Positions 11,537 to 24,200 of a stretch of DNA of 64,000 nt are shown here, one piece after another; position 1 is the first letter of the stretch; each line of letters begins with the position of its first letter. The notes below the pieces were generated by a model. That model was given only the letters and a program-made list of their open reading frames with translations. It did not search any database and was not told where the DNA came from. The stretch comes from Centrapalus pauciflorus. Lineage: Eukaryota; Streptophyta; Magnoliopsida; Asterales; Asteraceae. A program made the translations under genes and the position numbers. The stretch is from positions 1,178,001-1,242,000 of the forward strand of contig JAANYP010003850.1 in NCBI GenBank assembly GCA_020465985.1, given 5' to 3'.

Positions 11537-11925
11537 CTTAGGAAGTTTGAATTGGGTTTTATTGGTACAACTTTGGAGGCTTTTTCTGTGTCGGTTTTAG
11601 TTCTTTGTTGGGTCATTTGGAAGATTAGGAACCCCATTGCCTTTCCCAATGGCTCGAAGGTGGGTGACTCTCCTCTTGGGATGGTTCAAGCATGGTCTTT
11701 TTTTGGTTATCTGTTAGAGGGAAGTTGCGTAAAAAACTGAACTGGGACCCTTGGCTTTGTGATCCGTTCTTGGAAGCTTCGGCTTAGCTCTTTGTTCGTA
11801 GGGTTGGGATGTTTGGTTTTCTTTCTCTTTGCCATCTTGTTTCTTGGTGATGTTTTGTTTTTCTGTTTTTCATTTTCTCTTGTACTGTCTCTAGCATCTT
11901 GCTTGAGATTTTTTATATATATAAT
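11537..11925 (+). pseudogene. LINE 3' end (reverse-transcriptase Zn-binding tail), truncated
   Basis: The frame reads FSVSVLVLCWVIWKIRNPIA and FPNGSKV, which matches the C-terminal tail of plant L1-type ORF2 (WxIWKxRNxxxFNG, downstream of the zinc-binding RVT region). After one shift in a T-run near 11700 it continues LSVRGKLRKKLNWDPW to a stop. The following sequence ends with CTAGCATCTTGCTTGAG, similar to the 3' UTR of the LINE at 17529-18345. Only the last part of ORF2 and the 3' UTR remain, the usual outcome of 5'-truncated insertion. Confidence 0.75.
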
Positions 11926-12130
11926 TGTTACAACCCATATATAATACCTTAAAATTAAGAGTACTATTTCCTTAAGATTAAAATATGTTATACTTTATTA
12001 CAAATTATCCATTAACAATATAATGTATATGACACATAATGTTAGTTCTAGTTCGATAGAAATTGTTGGTTCCAAATGAGGACCGATGGAGCTGGATTTT
12101 AGACTCGAGTGGTAAACTCCTCTATGGAAA

Positions 12131-12353
12131 TCTTTAATTTAAAGCTTGATACTTGATAAAGTGACACATTCCCTATAAGTGTTGCATTAGCCATAAAAGA
12201 GAGTTGCATATTCTCATAAAAATGTTGTTTTAGACCTAAGACGACATCAACTAAGTCAACACATGATAAAGTGTTGCATTAGCCCTAACACAACATTTTT
12301 AAAGACTAATGCAACACTTTCTAGGTGTTGTATTAGGTTTATTTTGTTGTAGC
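12131..12353. mobile_element. Possible CACTA-type MITE
   Basis: The right end reads TATTTTGTTGTAGCG, the complement of a CGCTACAACAAAA terminus resembling CACTA-family ends. The interior repeats AGTGTTGCATTAG and AATGCAACACTT in both orientations, as CACTA subterminal repeats do. No matching left terminus or 3-bp duplication was found, so the limits are approximate. Confidence 0.4.
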
Positions 12354-12463
12354 GAACACTCTTTTTGTTGGGATGATTCGTTTCCATAAAAAGTAAATAT
12401 TTGCATATTGAGAGCATGTCAAAACCGTCTTCCAACACAAGAAATCTAATTTGTCGTGGTATC

Positions 12464-14158
12464 TGTAACACCCTACTTTTACGTCTAATGCCACATGGGA
12501 CTCATAGTCCACGTCATCCAATCATAGACAACATCATCAAGGGTTAAACAGCTAATTACTACCAGCATTATCATCAAGCATAAAGCAACGCGGGACGGGA
12601 ACCAACCCCCGTCGGTAATGTCAGTCAACCACAACGTAAGTATAGGTTACAGTCATCCAAAAGTCACTGGCTCATAAGCCAAACCGCAAAATACCAAGAC
12701 TACTTACGAAAGTAGTCACTAACTACTGTCCACGTGGCGGGTCCCAACTACTGCCCGCTGTATCTCTAGCCTCAGTCCTCGCACCTGAGATCCACAGTTA
12801 AAACAACAGTCAGCGGAAAGCTGGTGAGTTACTATAAACAACTTTAAAACAGTTTTATAAAACAGTTAGCACAACGTAACAACTGGTAAACAACTCTACA
12901 TGCGGCCGGCATCAACGGCCCGACGCCTCATCGGGAGCGACCCGGCACAGCCTGCATAGCCCACTCCACAAAGTAGTGGGTTGTCAGGTCCACTGAGTTG
13001 GGAATGACCCAACAGGCCTCTACTCTGTGTATCAACGACTATACGCGTGATCCACGAACTCTGCTCTGTGCTAACAAGTATCAACATATGAAAGGAGTCC
13101 ACACTGGACCCGAATAATAAACAACGTACCTCTTTGAAAACTCAGTAATCAACAACAACGCCTTTATTTAAAAGTAAGTAACTCACCTGAAGCACGACTA
13201 CAGTCTCGCTATCAACGACAGTCTCTACAAGTCCCAGGCTTAGCTACGAAATCCTGGCAACAATAACCACAACTACATTGTAACGACTAGCTACGGAACT
13301 CATAACGACTATACTACTAGCATTTACGGACTCGACATCAGCTATCGGACTCAGACTCACGAGCGCGGCCATGAGCACGGCCACGATCGCGGTCTCGGCC
13401 GCGGTCTGGGAGCGCGGGCGCGATCCCACCGCCAGCGATCACCCTTAGCCGCCTCATCCTGATCGCGGGCGCGACCAGATGAGCACGGCCGCGATGCGGC
13501 GACGAACAGAGCAGGTTATGCTCTGTTTTCGGTTGCCACGGGAATCCTCTTCCCAACTCGATTTTGCATACATCAGGGTTATAAACTAACCCCAGTCACA
13601 CCTATCTACTTAGCACAACTACTTAGCTCAATTTGACAACAATCACTAACCTTGGGAAGCCTTCCTTTCTTGAATTCAGTTTCAATCTTGGAGAAGGAGA
13701 AGAAGGGTTCAAATCCCTGGTTATGGCTACCTCGAATCCTTTCCAATCTGATTTTCTTGCTACAGCTCTGCTAGAGGAACACATACACCCATATACACTT
13801 GTGATTTTGAAATGAAATGAAGAAAATGAATCATAACGTACTATATATACGTTTTGGGTCCGGCACCCAATTAAAACGGGTACGATACTCACTAATCACT
13901 GGGTAAACACCCGTTAACCCAATTAATCTCAAATCAACGACTTGGGTTTAGAATGTCAATTAACTCATTAAAACAACCCCAAATTCCCAATTACTACTGG
14001 ACCGGTTATTATCTCAACCGATTAAAGTTACACGTAACAGCAATTTATTTTACCGGTTCACGTGCAATCAACCAATTAAATTTCACCAACTCATTAGAAC
14101 AGCTCTTAGAGCCAACAATTAAATTCCACGTGTCAGCTACTATTTTCCGGATGTTACA
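12464..14158. mobile_element. Solo LTR, 1,695 bp, Ty3/Gypsy-type (TSD GTATC)
   Basis: It starts TGTAACACCC and ends GGATGTTACA, so it has the TG..CA borders and inverted termini of an LTR. A perfect 5-bp duplication GTATC lies at 12459-12463 and 14159-14163. No primer site or internal coding region follows, so it is a solo LTR left by LTR-LTR recombination. The TGTAACACCC start is common in plant Ty3/Gypsy elements (lineage inferred only). A CpG-rich block with GCACGGCC-type words occupies about 13355-13500. Open frames inside are chance. Confidence 0.9.
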
Positions 14159-14163
14159 GTATC

Positions 14164-14475
14164 CCCTCCTATAGTTTGACATGTGTTACGAGTAAAAAAA
14201 TTTCCTAGATGCTAGATCATTGGATCTTTGTTTTTGCTAGCGCATCGAAGCAAATGATGTTAGGTGAACAGTTTGTACTTGTTAGAGTTTATCACACCTG
14301 ATGTTATCTAAATTGAGGACGTCTTATGCAACGAGTCCCTTCGGTGGCTGGATCCACCACTAGCGTCAGTTATGTTGTAGTTTGAGGTATATGGAAGTGG
14401 CAAAACCAAATCTTATATGCGGATGATTCTTGCAGAAGGGTTTTTCAATGCAATGATCCTTCCCGGTCATTCAAT
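14164..14475. other. Unassigned spacer
   Basis: Slightly less AT-rich than its surroundings, but no coding, RNA or transposon signal could be supported. Confidence 0.4.
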
Positions 14476-14818
14476 TAGGGGTGTTTATAAAAATCCGAAT
14501 CCGAGAATTTGAAATCCGATCCGAAAGTTCGGATATCCGATTTATTTCGGATTCAAATTTCGATGGTAAAATTCTAGATTTTCGAAAATTTGGATATCCG
14601 AAATATCCGAAAATCCAAAAAAAAATTATTTTAAAAAAAATGTATATATCTTTAGCATTTATTATTTACATAATATTGAGTATATATTGTTATTCTAAAG
14701 TATGTTTTTCAATTTCATCTTGATATTATAGATTTATCAACTAATATTTTATATATTTTAGTTTTTTTAATCATTTTTTAGTCGTTTTGAGTAAAATAAT
14801 TTCGGATACATTTCGTGA
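14476..14818. mobile_element. hAT-type MITE, copy 3 (one end missing)
   Basis: It begins TAGGGGTGTTTATAAAAATCC at the left, with the family's ATATCCGAAA words, then follows the reverse complement of the 2393-2929 element's core as far as TTCGGATACATTT, where homology stops. The second terminus is absent, so no target duplication can be read. Confidence 0.8.
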
Positions 14819-15114
14819 TGGATTAAGTTCAAGTCTATTTAAGCTTTTTTAGCTTGTAGTCTTGATTGGTGTTTTGTTCTTTTGTTTGTCGGGTGTTTTC
14901 TTTGTTGTGGGCCTCTGTCATCTTAGAGCAACGTTCTTGTTTATTCTTTGTTGTTTTTCATTTCTAAAAATGATTTAAAGGTCGCAATTTCAACATGATA
15001 TGAAAAGTAATACGAAACCGATTCAAAACCAAAGTGCGTTGAAAATGGATCGACTCGAAATTGACATGGAGATTGTTGGATCAGGTTAGGGTTGCCTAAC
15101 GATACCTGAAATCA
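14819..15114. other. T-rich spacer between two MITE copies
   Basis: A TTTTGTTCTTTTGTTTGTCGG-like T-rich stretch resembles LINE 3' UTR composition but has no coding support. Confidence 0.35.
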
Positions 15115-15122
15115 ACCAACAT

Positions 15123-15666
15123 TAGGGTGTTCAAAACCGGATATCCGAATTTTGGACATCCGAAATTTCGGATAGTGAATTTTGCTATCAGAATCCGAAT
15201 CCGAAATTTCGGATTCGGACATCGAATTATCCGAAAATCCGAAAAAATATCCGAAAATTCATATTGTTTAAAAATTAAATCAAATATAAATATCTAAAAT
15301 ACAAATTCATATATGCAAATAGATATTAAAAATAAATATATCACAAATTAAATGTATCCGGAATTATTTTACTCAAAACGACTAAAAATATATAAAAACA
15401 CTAAAATATATAAAAACATTAGTTAATAAATCTATAATATCAAGATAAAACTCAAAAATATACATTAGAATAATAATAAACACTCAATATTATGTAAATA
15501 AACAATACTAAAGATATACAAAAAATTTTGAAAAAAATATTTTTTTTTGGATTTTCGGATATCGGATTATCCGAATATCCGAAAATTTGGAATTTTACAA
15601 TCCGAATCCGAAATTTCGGATATCCGATTTTCGGATAGGATATTCGGATTTTTATGAACACCCCTA
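15123..15666. mobile_element. hAT-type MITE, copy 2 (8-bp TSD ACCAACAT)
   Basis: A 544-bp element with ends TAGGGTGTTCAAAA and TGAACACCCCTA, flanked by a perfect duplication ACCAACAT at 15115-15122 and 15667-15674. The core is collinear with 2393-2929 in the same orientation. It is non-coding. Confidence 0.92.
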
Positions 15667-15997
15667 ACCAACATGACCCATTCAGATTTTTATAAAATAC
15701 TTTAAAAATAAATAAAGTAAAATTTAAAAAGCCCAAATTTAAACTTTAGAAATAATAATTATGTTAGAAAATGGATATTTATTAATTTATTTTAACTCAA
15801 AAGGAATTATTCTAATTGTCATTTGGGTTTTGTAATTTCAATCTAATATTAAAATTCAAACTGAAAAAAATATCAAATACCTGCTTTGATAATTGAAAAC
15901 TAAAAGAAAAAACCATAAACGAAGAGTAGAATTTGAATTTCGAAAATAAAAAGAAGACTATAATATTGCAAAGTACAAATATAAGTAGTGTGGTGGA

Positions 15998-16449
15998 GGG
16001 ATATTCATGCAAAAAAGTTCGAGTTGGACTATTTTTGTAATTAAAATTATCAATCAATTTTCATTGCATAAAAACTCCCCCATCCGTCATAATCTCACGG
16101 AATTGAGATATTACTGATAATTGACTAAAAATCATAGGCCAACCGTCGACAAGTCATCAATGACCACCAGAATTTCGCTAAAAAATAAATCCCAACAAAA
16201 AATCACATATTTGAATAAAGAAATCAACAAGAAATATGAATTTGAATCATAAAACACAAACACGTGAGTTCGCTGGAAAGAAGGTTCGTCGAAAACGAAT
16301 GGTTGGTTGAAAGTCATTTCTTTTTTTAAAAAAAAAACCTCATTTATGATAAATTTTATTCAGTTAGAATTTTTTGTATAATGAAAAATGATTTAAGGAA
16401 TTTTATCATAAAAATGATCCAGATTTATGTTTTTTTGCACTAATATTCT
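15998..16449. mobile_element. Mutator-like MITE related to 8474-8916
   Basis: The ends GGGATATTCATGCAAAAAAG and (reverse strand) AGAATATTAGTGCAAAAAAA start about 75 bp of imperfect inverted repeat. The interior is the reverse complement of the 8474 element at low identity. The flanks TGTGGTGGA and GCAGGTGGA match at 6 of 9 positions, which fits a decayed 9-bp duplication. Confidence 0.75.
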
Positions 16450-17528
16450 GCAGGTGGAAGAGCATCTTTTGGGTAGCAGTAGTATGTAAAGGGTGTTACT
16501 TCATGCACCACATCTACATCTTATAATTGACCTAAAATATGCTTTTATTTCATAATTTATCATTATAGTTTAGTTGTTTACATATTTTTGTCCAATCATA
16601 AGATAAATATTTATTGGTCAAATATATAGAGGTGGTGTATGAGCAATTAGAGGTGGTGCATGAATAAAATAGTCGTATGTAAATCGACTTGTAAGTTGTA
16701 ACTAGTGTTTGGTGTTATTAGGCCGTGTGAGACTCACTAACATACGCGGTACGCCTGGAGAATTTTGACTTTTCTGTTGGTATTACTCTCTCACCTATTA
16801 TCATTTCCCCATTCCACTGGCCACTCAATCTAGTTTTGTTTTAAAATAAATTAAAACATTTTTTACTCGGACTTTGGTGTGTTTTGCTAAATATATTTAG
16901 AGTAAATTGCAAATTTTGTCAAAGTAATTCGAATGAATTAAATTTTAAATTTAGTTATTTGTAAAATTGATGGTGAGAGTAGAAGATAATTTTTAGTATT
17001 AGTTAGGGGTGTAGTTTAAAATCTAATTCATGTATGAGTTGGAATTTGATTCATGTATCAATTGGGAGAACCGGAGGAATGTCAAATTTCTATAAACAAA
17101 GAAATTTGATGAAAAATACATAAAAGTTAACATTTGTCTTAGCTATCAAAAATTTTAAATAATCTAAATTTCAATTTCAATTTCATTAAATTTTATTTCA
17201 TGAACCGAACTTGACCTTACTTTTATATTCCAACCGTAACAATTCTATATTTTGGATCTTTAAGAAGACGTCTACATTATTCTAAACTTCTTCATACATG
17301 CCAGACAAATAAAAGACAAACTTATTACTTGCTTTTACAAAAAGATATCGCTAAATGTTATTTTAATGGTGATTTTTCTACTTTTATTAAATTATTAAAA
17401 GAATAAATTAATTTTTTTGTATCTGCTTGCTACATTGTTTTTAGAAAAAAATTGAAATTTATAAAATGCTCAAACCCAAATAGGCTTAGCCAAAAAACAG
17501 TTTCAAGAAAGAGAAACACAACTATGAA
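16450..17528. other. AT-rich intergenic DNA
   Basis: No gene or transposon border could be supported on either strand. Confidence 0.5.
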
Positions 17529-18345
17529 CAATTTTTTTGAACAGCAAAAAGATAACGGATCAAGAGTTTCGGTATTGCCATCACCCCCAAACCCGCAATC
17601 TGAATATTATTAAAAACTAGCAGGATGCTAGCAAAACAGGAATCACAAAAAGGAACCCTTATAACGAAGAAAGGAGATAAATGCACCATAAAGACCACAA
17701 CAAAGACTTATACTTAGCCCTATACTTTAACCAATAAAATAAGTTTGCTTGAAAATCATCTATGATCATCGACGCCGACTTTTTTACTCCATTGAAAATC
17801 ATATCGTTTCTAGACTTCCATATAAACCAAGTGATTCCACCAATTGCGGCTTCAAAAAACTTCCTTCTCTTTACCGAATTTGCTTGATCCAGAATTGATT
17901 CCAAAAAGACACCCAAATTTTGGTGCACGGCTACGACAATGTTACACCACGATAGAAACCACCTCCAAATCTCTCTACTAAGCGAACACGAGTAAAATAA
18001 ATGATCCTCCGATTTCACTTCCAATGAACAAAAAGGGCAATTAACCGAGGGAAGAGAGATTCCCCGAGATAGAAGATTGCTCCTAGTTGGAAGCCTCCGT
18101 AACATCAATTTCCAAATAAAACAATTAACTCTTTGCGGCAACCAATTGTTCCAAAAGCACAATGAATGCTCTCCTTCATAAGTAGAAAAATCGATGAGTG
18201 CTCTAAGAGATTTAACTGAAAAAAATACCGGAGGGATCTCCTTCCCATTTCCAACCATCCTCCCCAAATGAAAGCTTAACATCTAGGAGATAGTTTTCTA
18301 AATCAGCAACTAAACAACCCAAGCCTTCCTCTACCAAATCGGCAT
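17529..18345 (-). pseudogene. LINE (L1-type) ORF2 3' end with zf-RVT domain
   Basis: On the minus strand a 207-codon frame (18282 to 17659) encodes the reverse-transcriptase zinc-binding region of plant L1-type ORF2: FSVKSLRALID, WNNWLPQRVNCFIWKLMLRR, LPTRSNLLSRG, then CPFCSLEVKSEDHLFYSC and WFIWKSRNDMIFNG. Upstream the homologous frame continues in another phase (ADLVEEGLGCLVADLENYLL, LSFGEDGWKWEGDPSG). The two are separated by a one-base change in a T-run near 18223. The reverse transcriptase and endonuclease domains are absent, so this is a 5'-truncated, frameshifted copy. The 3' UTR carries CTAGCATCCTGCTAG and ends in a short A-run near 17530. Confidence 0.9.
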
Positions 18346-18779
18346 CCTAAAATTCTATTTTATGGATAATCTATAATATATAACTATAATCTATTAATAA
18401 TAATATATGAATAAGTAATATGCTACATGTTGGCACCTCCTTTAATTTGTCATGTTTCACGCTTCACCTTTTCAGATGTCATTTGAGTAGATTAATTCAA
18501 ATTTAATATAAATCAAATCATATCCATATACTATAATCCAATCCAATTTAATTATTTTTACAAGGGTTAAATGTAAAATAACCCTTTCATTTTTTAGTGT
18601 ATAACAATAACAATTTATTTTATTAATGTTTATAAAAATAATCATTTATTTTTTTTAACGTTTATAGCAACTAATTAACATGTAATAACAAGTTGTCAAC
18701 AGATAACAAGTAAAAAATCAACCATCTTTCACCTTTTTACAATTATAGCAATAATCTATTTTTGAAGTTTATAGCATTA
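18346..18779. other. AT-rich spacer
   Basis: AT-rich DNA upstream of the LINE copy, with nothing recognisable. Confidence 0.4.
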
Positions 18780-19548
18780 TTATTATTATTATTGATCATC
18801 ATGTTACTATTTTAAACTTATAGATTCTTTATTCCTTTAAATTTTAGATTATTATTAGGGATAACAAAGTTTTTTAGTAGATTCTAACGAAATCTAATAA
18901 ATCATATGTAATATTTAACATAAAAATGTTTTACTATGAAATGTTTTGATGATGTATGATGGCTACTTTTTAATATAAAGATATTATCAAACACAAAATA
19001 AAAACAAAGTCATCAACACAAGATATATCTCTAAGATGAGACTACCTAAAGAAACAATAACCTTTGAACCAACTAAAATTAACAACCCAGAAAATAAAAA
19101 CAAACTCAAGCTTAATTGTACTCAAACCAAAAACTTTAAAATTCATCTATTCTAACTTCAATTTTTTTTTCTATAATACTCTAATGATTCATACTCGAGT
19201 TCTTTCATTAATACTTTTTTTCCGCCAATCAAAAACATTCTTTTATTAACGAGGACACACGATGAAAAAAATCTTATTTTTAAATAATTGATTTAATTTA
19301 TTTTTAATGTGTCAAATTAAATGTATAATTCCTAATTCTAAGAGGGAGTGACACTAAGGGAAAGAGCGTCATGTCATGTTGTTGTTCTTGTTATTATTAT
19401 TAATCATCCTGTTACTATTTTAAACTTTTAGATCATTTATTCCTCCAAATTTTAGATTATTGTTAGGAATATTAAATTTTTTTAAATTAAGTTCTAACGG
19501 AATTTAATAAATCATATGTAATAATTAACATACAAATGTTTGACTATT
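18780..19548. repeat. Direct repeat pair of about 165 bp
   Basis: The segment at about 18780-18945 (CATGTTACTATTTTAAACTT ... AATAAATCATATGTAAT) recurs at about 19385-19548 with roughly 80-85% identity by eye, in the same orientation. The repeats and the ~440 bp between them are non-coding. Confidence 0.75.
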
Positions 19549-19944
19549 AAAATATAAGAGGTATTTGAAATGTATCTCTTTTATATTGGGATGACCTAGA
19601 GTGAAGTGAAAGAAGAAAGAAAAGCTGATATAAATCTGATGTATCATTTAGTGTGGTGTGGACGTGTGGTGGGGGATAAGTCCATAAGTACCATTCATAA
19701 ATTGTTTTATATTTATTAATAATCCACAATACTTTAATTAAAAAAGTGGTAAATATAATCTTAAAAGAACGATTGTTAGTTAAAATGTTTGCATCAAATT
19801 ATTAAAGTCTCATGAAAATGGAATGTCCTGATTTTAATACCTCTTACGCACCATTCACTTTCTCTATGGATCGGGACCGCTTTATAATGATCGTCTCATA
19901 AAGTCACAAGCTTATTAGGCCGACGTATAAACGAACAAAGATTA
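19549..19944. other. Intergenic spacer
   Basis: No supported feature. Confidence 0.4.
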
Positions 19945-19960
19945 AAGATATTGATAATTT

Positions 19961-20251
19961 ACCAATCACTAGATAGTCTAGTGGTTAGGATGGGCTCCTG
20001 GCTTCCTTGAGGTCAGGGGTTCAAATCCTACCCTGGTTATTTAGTTGATCGGTACCTCCCCCGTAAATGCCTATGGGGCCCACAGAAGGGGACTTTTGTG
20101 GAAATAGGTTCAGGGTTCGTAACCCGGGCTCAACCTTCTGTGGGAGACCAGGACAGGGTATTGCCAAGGGACGCGCCTATGGAGGTAGGGTAGAGTCGGT
20201 CCTATGCGACCCGGGGTCAGGGTGTCCTCGCCGAAACACAACTTATTGTGG
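19961..20251 (+). mobile_element. tRNA-derived SINE (16-bp TSD)
   Basis: The head resembles a tRNA with a pol III A-box (TAGTCTAGTGGTTAGGAT, about 19976) and B-box (GGTTCAAATCC, about 20019). A GC-rich unrelated body of about 230 bp follows and ends ACTTATTGTGG. A perfect 16-bp target duplication AAGATATTGATAATTT lies at 19945-19960 and 20252-20267. There is no protein-coding capacity, so mobilisation would rely on LINE machinery. The body's open frame is chance. Confidence 0.92.
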
Positions 20252-20859
20252 AAGATATTGATAATTTGATACCGAATGTAAATGTAAAAAAAATAAATAA
20301 ATAAATAAATAAAAGAAAATACAAGGTTTAAAGTTAGTCGAGGGAAACTGGATTTGATGGCATGGTCCCTTGTTCTGTTTGAACATCATATTAAAGAGAG
20401 AATTTATAAGTCAAATGATAGGGGGGTTGGGTTAATCTTGACCAACTGTGGTTATGGTAGGTTAGGTTAAAAGTCACTTTATATAATCTTTTCATTTTCA
20501 AAACTTTGACCAGCTATTCTATTTTATTTTATTTTATTAACACACACCTCTTTGCCCCTCAATTTGCTATCTTTGACTCGTAATTTCCCCATTTTAATTA
20601 TGTAGATTTATTATTAAAATTATTACACATTGGTACAATTCCTAGTAAACATTCAAAAACATCCATTAAACAACCGGAAAAATAGATAAAAATAAAGAAA
20701 TTTTACAATGTTCTTATGATATTGATTTGCTACACGAGCAATTTCATACAACTAGTCAAACTTTGTTTTGAAACATGTTATATTGTAAATGTAAAAATGT
20801 TACATAAACTTTTATCTGTACGTTGTTAAATCTAATATGAACACGAGAGAGACTAAGAT

Positions 20860-20990
20860 GGTGTTTGGTTTGTGTGATAGATTTCGATATAATTGAAATT
20901 TAAATTTAGCTTCTACATTCATCATAAACCATATTAATAAATAAAATTTAAATTTCAGTTCCTTCAAGTTTACTATGTGAACCAAATGCC
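20860..20990. mobile_element. Short foldback MITE, GGTGTTTGGTTTGTGTGATA ends
   Basis: The left end and the reverse complement of the right end (GGCATTTGGTTCACATAGTA) form imperfect inverted repeats that continue inward for most of the 131 bp. A second, weaker pair (about 21046-21287) follows directly, with GGTATGTTTATTGG opposite TTAGGTGATGTTTTG. No clear target duplications. Confidence 0.55.
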
Positions 20991-21299
20991 ACATAAAATG
21001 GGACATGGTGAAATTAAAGGAATTTGATTTGAATTTATAGTACTTGGTATGTTTATTGGTTGATTTATGAAATGATATTTTAGTTAGCTAAAAGTATAAG
21101 CTATGAAATGTTATGAATCCAAGTTCTTTTAAAAATAGTTATAAATGATAAATATTTTTAACCATAGATTTTAATGAAATATAAATATAATTTTATTCAT
21201 TCTTATTTTAATCCAAATCTCTAAATATGCTATAAGTAAATTATAATTCCTTAAAACTTCATTTCATTAGTCAAAACATCACCTAATAATATGCTATTA

Positions 21300-24200
21300 A
21301 AAAAGAAAGAGCCGACTATTAATTAACGGTAGATATAAAATGATGCGGTATAAATCATTATAAAAGTAATTAATTACAAATTTACAATCTACAAGGATTA
21401 CAAATTATCCATATAACATTTATCAGCCTGTGATGCAACATGGTGAATAGTAACGTTAGTTTCTTCTTATGCAGTTATGCAGTATATTTTTTGGGTGAAA
21501 TTTGGTATTTAATTACAGAATCATGAACACACCAACCCCCAAAATCAAAATCGTATATAAACCTTACAAAATCGAGAACATGTTGTTCTCATAAATAAAG
21601 AAAAATTATAAACAACCCTACCGAATGGTGAGCACACCAATCATCTCAATTAAGATTCTAACAAAGCCCATAAATCTTATAGAATTGTTAATATACCTAA
21701 TAAATATTTTGTTTGATTAGGTTTTTGAAACAAAAAAAAAAAAAAACAAGAACGTGAAAAGAAGACGACTAGTCGATAGAGCAGTAGAAGAACAATGATA
21801 AACCAAAATCATATTAATAAAGTGACTAGATGGTGATGAAATCATTACCGTTGAAATCTTAATTGATAAATACGTACAATAATGATTTTGAATTAAATTT
21901 ATTATAACCTTTTTGGATTAACAAGATGACGATGAAAAAGACTAATGAAATAATGATGAAGTTGCAAAATATATCAATGAAACATCATTTGTGATAATAG
22001 AAAAAGAGAGAGAGAGGAGATAGGTGAAAAGGGTGAGAAACGATTTTCTTAAAAGTAAAGTTTATTCAGTTATTCAATGATAAAAACAATATAAAAACAA
22101 ATAGTACAAACATAATCATAATCAATAATTTAAAGTAGATATTAAAAAAATCAATAAATTGGTTAAATCAATTTTTTTAAAATTTGAATTGTTTTTCGAT
22201 AATAAAGCTAATTTATTTATGCACATAATATAGAATTAAACTTAATTAAAAATAAAATAGACAATTAAATACATGTGTCAATAATATGCGATGACAAGTG
22301 ACAATATAATAAAAAAATAATAGATGGTTTGGTTAATTATTTATTAGTATTTATAAATATTTAATTATTTTTTAATATTATAAATGTGAAACCATTATAT
22401 TTGAATGCTTTTTAGTTAACCAAATATTTATTATAGTTAACCATTATTTTCTTATTGTAAAAAATTCTTATAATTATCGTCTATTATTCTATTTTGAATA
22501 AATTGATAGTGGTTTACAAACTTTTTCTTTTTCTTTCTGTTATTTTAGATTTTAAATATTCTAGTAAACCCGATTTTAAAGGTATTATGGTTCAACTTGA
22601 GCTACATCGGATGATTTAGATAGTACAATCTCATAACATATAAAAAAATTAAAATCTAAACGTGACAACTAGAAAAAAGTAATTTTATTTTATAAAGTGA
22701 ATTATACATCATCCATGATATTGCATTATGCATAAATGAAAGAAGTTAAAATAGTTATGATTAAGAAATATATAACAAATATAATGTTTTAATCCGAAGA
22801 AAATAGAAGTCGATGGATGTAACTATCATACGATAAAACCTAAATAATAATCATGCTTACAATGCATAAAGAAAGTAAACTTAACGGAAAGCATTCCGGT
22901 TGTGAACAAAACACCTCTTTTAATCATATAACGATAAAATATGTGTATTAGTTAATCATAAATTCAGTTTTAAACATATGTATATACCACTTTGTTTAAA
23001 ATTTAACATTTTAACATAATGAACATGTTCATTTATTTTGGTACTCTGATATCCCAGTCTAATATGATATACTCCATGAATCTCAACCATATATATCATT
23101 AAACGCACAAATTTGTAAATAAAATGGACAAATCTATCATTAGATGTCTCAATTTTTACATGAAATACATAATTTTATATATTAAATGCACACAATTTAA
23201 ATTGGTTCTTACATTCTTACGAAATTGAAGAAGTTTTATCGAAACCCAACCATACACATACACACACTAAAGAAGTAAAGAAATGACATGAAACAATCAT
23301 TTAATAACCATATTAATTAATTATATTGAATTAATAGATTGTATTTAAGTCATCATAATATTGAATATTAATCCAAATCTTTAAAGTCTTTTCCTAAAAT
23401 CACTCCTTATTATCACTCATTATTTATTTTTAAATATAAGAATCTCTATTTCAAATACAATAAATATTTTTTATTTAAAAACCATGATAGATTTTGTTTA
23501 TTTAAATTTATTCAATATCATTCAAAAACTGTATTGATGTCATGAAATATTCACAAATGAATATTTGTATATATGTAATTTTATTAACTAGTATATAAAT
23601 GAATATTTACCAATGCTTAACACGATATATTCAAATAAAAATATTTTAAAAAATACATATATTAATTACATGTATGAATATATAGTGACGATTATGTATG
23701 AAAATTTTCATCCCATAAATATTTCACCTCATTTATAATTTATTATTCACTAGTATTTTTAGAAATATCGTATAAAATATGTTACTGTAAAATATTCATA
23801 GATGAATATGAAGAAATAATGTATAAACTATAATTAAAAGATATTTAAATACGAATATATTTTTGAAATTGTCACATAAATAATGCATTTAAAAATATTC
23901 ATATATAAATATGTTGCAACATTGAGATAATACTAACAAATATTCACAGATGAATAGTTAAAACAATTTTAATTAGTATACCAATGAAAACTGTTTATAT
24001 ATGAATCTTTTAGGGAAAATCACATAAACATATAACTTGAAAATATTCATATAGGATCATTTCGAAAGCTAAAAGATAAATTAAAATATGTTATATTATT
24101 TAAAGAAGATAGAATGACAACTGAACTATTGACGGATGAGAGAGAAATGAAAACAGGTAAATATTTTGTATATCATTTTTACCCTTATTTTGATTTATTT

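Noticed and set aside
12339..12521. Possible LINE zinc-binding fragment on the minus strand (ANIYFLWKRIIPTKRVF)
   Set aside because: The match is short, crosses the start of the solo LTR and lacks the Cys/His pattern. It is too weak to annotate.
13244..13556. Arg/Ala-rich frames in the CpG-rich block
   Set aside because: They lie within a solo LTR, have no conserved motif and follow base composition.
19976..20040. Possible tRNA gene
   Set aside because: A- and B-boxes are present, but the acceptor and anticodon stems do not close. It is the tRNA-derived head of a SINE flanked by a 16-bp duplication.
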